NCBI GenBank assembly: GCA_015680685.1
Contig: MNCI01035086.1
Location: forward strand, 464,263-528,262
Source of the DNA: Gnetum montanum
Lineage: Eukaryota; Streptophyta; Gnetopsida; Gnetales; Gnetaceae
Direction of reading: 5' to 3'
DNA length: 64,000 bases
Below are positions 58,077 to 64,000 of this stretch, piece after piece. The notes under the pieces are model-generated. The model did not search any database, had not been told where the DNA came from, and saw only the letters and a list, made by a program, of their open reading frames with translations. The position numbers were made by a program, and so were the translations under genes. The first letter of the stretch is position 1; the number at the start of each line of letters is the position of its first letter.

Positions 58077-58711
58077 NCGTGTCAGTCATGATATGAAATG
58101 GTTTGGACCAGTTAGGAGCTTGTAGAATGGGTGTTTCTACTAGCTTCTNNNNNNNNNNNNNNNNNNNNNNNNNNNNNNNNNNNNNNNNNNNNNNNNNNNN
58201 NNNNNNNNNNNNNNNNNNNNNNNNNNNNNNNNNNNNNNNNNNNNNNNNNNNNNNNNNNNNNNNNNNNNNNNNNNNNNNNNNNNNNNNNNNNNNNNNNNNN
58301 NNNNNNNNNNNNNNNNNNNNNNNNNNNNNNNNNNNNNNNNNNNNNNNNNNNNNNNNNNNNNNNNNNNNNNNNNNNNNNNNNNNNNNNNNNNNNNNNNNNN
58401 NNNNNNNNNNNNNNNNNNNNNNNNNNNNNNNNNNNNNNNNNNNNNNNNNNNNNNNNNNNNNNNNNNNNNNNNNNNNNNNNNNNNNNNNNNNNNNNNNNNN
58501 NNNNNNNNNNNNNNNNNNNNNNNNNNNNNNNNNNNNNNNNNNNNNNNNNNNNNNNNNNNNNNNNNNNNNNNNNNNNNNNNNNNNNNNNNNNNNNNNNNNN
58601 NNNNNNNNNNNNNNNNNNNNNNNNNNNNNNNNNNNNNNNNNNNNNNNNNNNNNNNNNNNNNNNNNNNNNNNNNNNNNNNNNNNNNNNNNNNNNNNNNNNN
58701 NNNNNNNNNNN
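57955..58711. other. Assembly misjoin: inverted 71-bp copy, single N and 563-base N run
   Basis: 58078-58148 is the exact reverse complement of 57955-58025, with the N at 58077 between the arms, followed by Ns at 58149-58711. A contig end in the wrong orientation explains this. RNase H and the integrase zinc-binding part of element E are missing here. Reading frames across the Ns are meaningless. Confidence 0.92.
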
Positions 58712-59625
58712 GTGAGCGTTGTCAACGTGATGGGGGAATGACTGCTAGAATGGAGGGTCCACAACAATGGATTCAACTGTTAAAACCCTTCAACATTTGG
58801 GGAATTGATTTTATGGGGTCAATTATACCAATTTCTAATGAAAAAGCTTATATTATTGTTGTTTTTGATTACCTAACAAAAAGGGCAGAAGCAGCTACTA
58901 TTAAGGATTGTACATCATTTGTAGCTACACAATTTGTTCAACAACAAATCATAAACAGGTTTGGTATGATGTGTGCACTTATTTCAGACAATGATACACA
59001 CTTCACAGGTGCAACTTTTTAGAAATTAATGCAATGCTTAGGGGTTGAACACAAATTGACTACACCATACCACCCCCAAGTGAACGGTCAAGTGGAAGTC
59101 ACCAACAAAGAGATTACAAAGATATTTACAAGAACCATTAGCAAGTTTTGGCGAGACTGGAGCACTAAACTGAATGATGCTCTTTGGGCATATCACTCCA
59201 CATGGAAACTCCCTACAAGCTACTCTCCCTATGAGTTAGTATATGGTAAATTACCAATGCTTCCCATTCAAACTAATCTCCGTACACTATCCACGGCATA
59301 TGACCTTAGCTTTGACCTTGATCTAGCATGGAAACAATGGTTAGTAACCCTTAACTTGCCAAATGAAAATCAATTAGCTACCCTATCATCTAATGAATTG
59401 CACAAGTCCTTCAATAAATAACGTCATGACCTAAGAATTAGGACAGTTAAATATCAGCCATGAGATAAGGTTCTCTACTAGAATCACACACATGTGCCAC
59501 AACGTACTAAATTTCAAACGCTATGGGAAGGACCTTATATTATTTATGCAACTTTTCCTTCAAGGGCCATGACAATATACAAACCTGAGAGCCAAAATAA
59601 GAAACTGTTGGTCAAGGTGTAACAA
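58712..59625 (+). pseudogene. Integrase of element E
   Basis: The visible part begins with the second half of the zinc-binding region (ERCQRDGGMTARMEG). The core follows with FNIWGIDFMGSI, FDYLTKRAEAATI (first Asp), ALISDNDTHFTGATF (second Asp; D has DNGTHF) and PQVNGQVEVTNKEITKIF (Glu). A stop at 59020-59025 splits it. The C-terminal part reads TLWEGPYIIYATFPSRAM. It ends just before ACCAAACCTTTTCATGAG, as in D. Confidence 0.88.
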
Positions 59626-60333
59626 ACCAAACCTTTTCATGAGCTTAGGACAGCCAGTACACATGCTAACTCTGTTAGTGGACAACCTTGCTCACTATTT
59701 TAGATCTTCTCCTTCCAACTCAGTCATGGGGGAGATGGCTACCTATGCTAACCATTCTAGGCCCTTAATTCTTTTTAAATTTTTTTCTTACACATTTTTG
59801 TTTTACATATTTTTTTTCACACATTTTTGTTTTACACATTTTTCCAAATTTTCTTATTTTTGTTTTACACCATCGTTCATATTTTTACTATTTGTTTGAT
59901 TGCTTGATTTACTTTTATTCATCATCTAATAAGTGCTCATGATAGTGGATTGAATTATATCATATTGATTGTTAATGTTTGATTTTTACCTTTGAATTAT
60001 GATGTTGATATTAAGATATGGTTCTTTTGGTAAAATAGGCAATGAGTCCACGACGTCCACTCATCCATACAACTCTATGGTCTCCTTTGGCTTCCCTCTT
60101 TTTCTAAGTAAAATTTTAATGAATTGGTGGCTAGGTACTTTTCAAACCAAGGAAAGAATCAAAGGATGAAAAGGGTGTGACTTCAAGGGGATTCGATGCA
60201 TTGGTACTGGCCATTCTCTTGGGTGCTTGGATGCTTTTTCTTGGATTTTCTGCCATTCTGACATTGTTCAAATATTAGGAAGCTGAGTGAATAAAAATAA
60301 TTCTTTGCATGGTGTGGTTCTCAAGCATTAACA

Positions 60334-60372
<39 letters not shown>

Positions 60373-61715
60373 AAGAGAAAAAGGTGAGAATTCAAAGCAC
60401 ACCCCTTAGACATAATAAAGCAATATGGGCTACAAGTGCTGGTTATGGCACTAGAAAGACATGTTACCCATGCCTGAAGGTTTCCTGTAACTAAGGCCCT
60501 TTCTCACTTCCTACTTCTCCATCTCACTCTCCTTGGGATGGTGGTCACTCTTTGTGGAAGCATTCTTGTTGCCTCAAGAGGATGGATTGGCCAAGTGTAT
60601 TGATGTGAGGTCACTGAATGTGGTTAGTTTGAGTCTAGATTTGGAATGAGTTCTACTCAATTATCTTAACCATGAAATACACAAAGGGCTTTACACAACC
60701 TTGTTCTTGGGATTCCATTCCATTCTCTCCTCTACATCTTTTTTCCCATTTTCCACCTCATTGCCAATTTTATCATTAGTCCATTCTGGGTTGATGCATT
60801 GTTTTTCCTTAGTGAATTCTTGTGGGTAAGTTTTTAACTGTTTCTTCCAAATGACATTCCTAGAGCCTACAAACTCTTTAGTTTGTGGGTTTGTCAAGGC
60901 ATAAAGGGCATGAGCCTACTTTGGGGAGGACCCACTGGCATTCCTTTTTAGTGCAATTGTTAACTTCTTATCCTTAAACATTTCCTACAATTAATCATTT
61001 CTTATCTCATCCCCATCCATGGCATCCATTTTGTTGGCGCTGTTGTTGTTATTTTTCCCATCTTTCTTGTTTCTCATATTTTTCCATCTTATAGCTACTA
61101 GAGGTTCGCTCTTAGTCGTGGGGCCCCTGGCATAAATTTTTCAATTTTTTCCATTTTACTAATTGCCTAACCCCTACACCTTGGGTAGTTTCTAATGATA
61201 AATCTCCAAACCAGTTTTTTCCATAACTACAACTCAGCCAATGCACTTCATATTGAGGAAAGGTATCAACTGCATTGTGGATTATCTATCCTTGCTCATT
61301 TGTGACTGTGTTGTGTGTGCAAATGGCGATCATACAAACAATGGACTGGGCTTGGAGGAAGCATTCAGGATGGACCAAATCTAGAGCAGTTATGAAAGGA
61401 GCAAGTTTGGTGGCATGGCTATGGACAAACAATGGAAGACACAATCTCAGCATTGGCGACAACATGCTCCATCTTTTTTTTCTCTCCGCTTTTCTCTTCA
61501 AGCTGCCAAATAAAGGTTTAGATGTCATTTATGTATGAGTGTTCACCACAATGGTCATGAACACTAATGTTGTAATATGCTTATTGATCCATTCACTGGG
61601 CACGTTGAGTCTGTCATCCTATTCCACCATCATTTATCAATTAGTCAATAATCTCATACCTTCCCAATATTTTGTAAGGAACTCGAGGATGAGTTTTCAT
61701 TCAGTTGTGGGTGTA
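59626..61715 (+). other. 3' noncoding region and polypurine tract of element E
   Basis: Alignable with 26678-28706 of D. It includes CAGTCATGGGGGAGATGGC near 59723-59741, a GA microsatellite at 60338-60368, TTTGGGGAGGACCCACTGGC near 60920-60940, a GTCGTGGGGCCCC motif near 61114 and the polypurine tract CAGTTGTGGGTGTA at 61702-61715. A frame at 61323-61538 (MAIIQTMDWAWRKHSGWTKS) lines up with a broken frame in D that starts after GTGTGCAG, so it may be a remnant of a short reading frame. I do not call it a gene. Confidence 0.7.
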
Positions 61716-62654
61716 TGATGAGGGCGGTTACTCTAGTAGTTATTCTAATTATTAGAGTGTTTACTCTAGCAATTACTCTAGTAGTTATTTTAATTATTAG
61801 AGTGGTTACTCTAGCGGTTACTTTAGCAGTTATTCTAATTATTAGAGTGATTGCTCTAATTATTAGAGTAGTTGCTCCCAAGCCTATAAATACAGTGCCC
61901 AAGCGCACAATTGAGGAAAAATATTTTAGCAATCAAGTAGTGAAACTCTTGTAGTTTGTTTGAAAGTTAGAGTATTTTCCAAGTGCCCACAGCAAGAGAT
62001 CTAAGTGTGGATGGATCTTTATTCGAGCAGTGTGTACCTGAGCACACCTTGTGTACAGCAATAAAGACAAGCTCTTTGATTCATCCTTGTAGCACTTGAG
62101 ATTTTTTTTCTTACACATTTCTTTTATTTTATTTTCTTATGCATTTATTTTATTTTATTTTATTTTATGCACTTTACATTTTTGTTATTAGCACAATAAT
62201 TCATTTTGATCAATTAAGGAAATTGTTAAATTACACAAGCACGACCACTTCAAGCATGAGTGTAATGCTTGGTAACCCAGTAACGATTAGTGTTTGGTAA
62301 TCCCAGCAGTGTTGCACTAGTTCAGGATGTGTATGGCAAGTGGGAATGAATGCTGGTGTTAGGATTAGTTAGAAATTAGTTAATGAGTAGTTAAGTTAAA
62401 CTAGTCACTTAGTTACCTCTCTCCTTCCCTACTAGCGTAGGACATAAAAGCATAAAAGCAATAAAAATCATATGCCTCAAGCTTACTTAACCATACAATC
62501 ATAACATATAGGTAAGATTGGGAAGACAATGATTAACCAACCCATCCTTGTTCCACAAGGGTGCATAAGCACTTAGTCCTTGGAATTTGACCAAATCGTG
62601 CATGAAATGCTTGTATTCATATGGTTGAGTGTAGGGGTACCTCGCCACTCATCA
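61716..62654 (+). repeat. 3' LTR of element E
   Basis: It starts TGATGAGGGCGG and ends CTCGCCACTCATCA, with TATAAATA at 61885-61892. It matches 52566-53450 but has about one more U3 array unit, giving 54 extra bases. Differences between the two LTRs are mostly transitions, about one in ten positions by eye in the first 400 bases, so the insertion is old. Confidence 0.93.
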
Positions 62655-64000
62655 ATTCTCATCAAGCCTAGAGAACTAGAGAACATTTCTTGCATATTTA
62701 CTTTAAACATAGATTTTTTATTGAACATTTGAAAAATTTCAAAACTATCTTTGAAGACATACCTAATTATTATTTCTAAGAGCTCTATGGATAGTCAAAT
62801 AATATTAGATCATAATTCTTCCATTCTCATAGGTACAAAAACCCTCACAAATTATGTTGGAAGGGATTACCTCATCTTCCTATAGTTGTCTGTCAAAGTA
62901 GCCTTGTAGTCCTAACTTTCTGAACTTTACCTTTGGATATTTAAAGTAATCAAGTAAGGATTTATTATTAACTTATCTATTAAAATTAGGAAATTCATAT
63001 CTCTTGTAAAAATCATAAGGAGTTATTCCATCACATTCAATGCCTTTTATGAGCTTGTTTCTCATCCTCTTATTGTCATTTTTTGGATTATTTTAGATAA
63101 ATCCATCAAATGTACCAAATTGCAGGCACTAATAAGCCATTTAAAAAAATTTGTGTTTCATATGATTTCTAGTCAATTGCTATTTTTTCAGAATTAAAAC
63201 TTACTTAGGATAATTTTGGGCTTATTTTCAAGCTACAAAACAATATAGTGACTTGTAATATTCTAATATGAAAAATCCATTAGGTGTATTAATATTACCA
63301 AAGTTAATTACTCATTATGCTTCATTTATTTATTGGGGATTTGTATCATTATTATGAGAATGATGGCACACAATGAAGAGATAGGAAGAACTTTTAATGA
63401 TTACTCCTTTTATTTATCATATTAGTAGAAATGTGGAAAGGTAGGAAGTGCAAATAATTGCATAAAATACAAACATTAAGTATTCCCCTTTCTTTCATAT
63501 TAATTTCCCCTTCCTTGTTGATTCCAATTGGATCTTTAGTTCCCTAGCCTTCATTTATTATTATTGCTTCTCCAATCTAAGACATCACAACAAATTTTGT
63601 TCATCTAGTACTCCACCTTTACTTCATCAAGTTTTTCTTTAATTCGATCTTGTTCTCTTCTTATTTCTTGTATTAACACCATGATGCTAGTTGTTCTATC
63701 AAATGTATCTTCAATTTTAGTTTGAAATCTTTTAATCATTAATTCTTTACTAAATGTTGTGCATGCTTGCTTCACTTTCTTCAAGACATCAAATAATTCC
63801 TGTAATGATCAAAAACATTGGTGGCTGGAATCACCAAGGGGTCAATAGGTGCATAGCCTAACCCCAAATCCACATGAGGGCTTGCTGGAAGTGGAGACGA
63901 GGTGCCCTAAATGGTCTTGTTGATCAAACAAAAGACTTTGTCAAGTGCAACCGAGGTGGTGGATGCAACTAAGAGTGGCATGGTTAGCCACAATGCAAAC
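62655..64000 (-). pseudogene. Remnant H, upstream part: unrecognised coding remnant
   Basis: Minus-strand translation near the window end reads FALWLTMPLLVASTTSVALD, then LPASPHVDLGLGYAPIDPLV. A charged stretch follows near 63600-63790 with QELFDVLKKVKQACTTFSKE and IQEIRREQDRIKEKLDEVKV, a probable coiled coil. Stops become frequent towards 62655. A Pro-rich start followed by coiled coil is common in plant gypsy gag N-termini, but I recognise no family motif. The frame appears to continue at 52565 once element E is removed. Confidence 0.4.

Larger units (their letters stand above)
52566..62654 (+). mobile_element. Element E: gag-pol Ty3/gypsy element inserted in remnant H
   Basis: E is 10,089 bp as assembled, flanked by perfect ATTCT duplications (52561-52565 and 62655-62659). 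LTRs are 885 bp and 939 bp. Order: primer site, gag, protease, RT, a sequence gap, integrase, about 2 kb of 3' noncoding sequence, polypurine tract. It is closely related to D in protein but its U3 array is different. True length is unknown because of the N run and misjoin at 57955-58711. Confidence 0.94.

Noticed and set aside
57955-58148. 71-bp perfect inverted repeat as a hairpin or foldback transposon
   Set aside because: Exact identity, an N at the centre and an adjoining gap indicate an assembly error.
58103-58776. Long open frames of about 190-240 codons on both strands
   Set aside because: They run through the N stretch 58149-58711 and carry no information.

Overview
The window is repeat-only plant nuclear DNA. 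I see no host gene, tRNA, rRNA or bacterial-type feature. It is built from layered, mostly decayed retroelements: Ty3/gypsy elements primed by a tRNA-Asp-like site, a Ty1/copia element, and an L1-type LINE. This suits a vascular plant with a large, old, methylated genome, because many in-frame stops look like C-to-T or G-to-A decay. I cannot name the species.

Layout. 1-1449 is the 3' end of Ty3 element A (+), with a long LTR. 1450-4466 and 13156 to about 14036 are the two halves of a minus-strand copia element (F), split by element B (4467-13150, minus, TSD ACAAC). 14037-18068 is unassigned and includes a long field of degenerate palindromic repeats. Element C (+) runs 18069-25716 and 35883-37374, and is split by element D (25717-35882, minus, TSD GCAGT/GCAGC). 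37375 to about 47300 is an old + strand Ty3 element (G) with an RNase H before its reverse transcriptase. G is interrupted by a single LTR of the A-E family at 43218-43886 (TSD AAAAG). About 48090-50050 is a minus-strand L1-type LINE. 50260-52565 and 62655-64000 are an unrecognised minus-strand coding remnant (H), split by element E (52566-62654, +, perfect TSD ATTCT).

A to E are one LTR family. They share termini (TGATGAG...CTCATCA), a tRNA-Asp-like primer site, a CATGGGGG-type polypurine tract, a TATAAATA box, an AATAAA signal, and palindrome arrays just upstream of TATA. The family has two body plans. D and E are autonomous-type, with gag, protease, RT, RNase H and integrase and then about 2 kb of 3' noncoding sequence. 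B and C have gag but no pol. In place of pol they carry a second long reading frame of about 920 codons, called ORF2 here. It is preceded by its own palindrome/TATA block, and its ATG lies directly after a splice-acceptor-like sequence. A gag+ORF2 non-autonomous lineage that presumably depends on D/E-type partners for RT and integrase is my best candidate for an undescribed system. All copies here carry stops or frameshifts, so any activity is in the past or elsewhere in the genome.

Assembly caveats: single Ns at 30091, 43460 and 58077, and an N run at 58149-58711, mark misjoins or collapsed sequence. The flanking duplications should not be read as biology.
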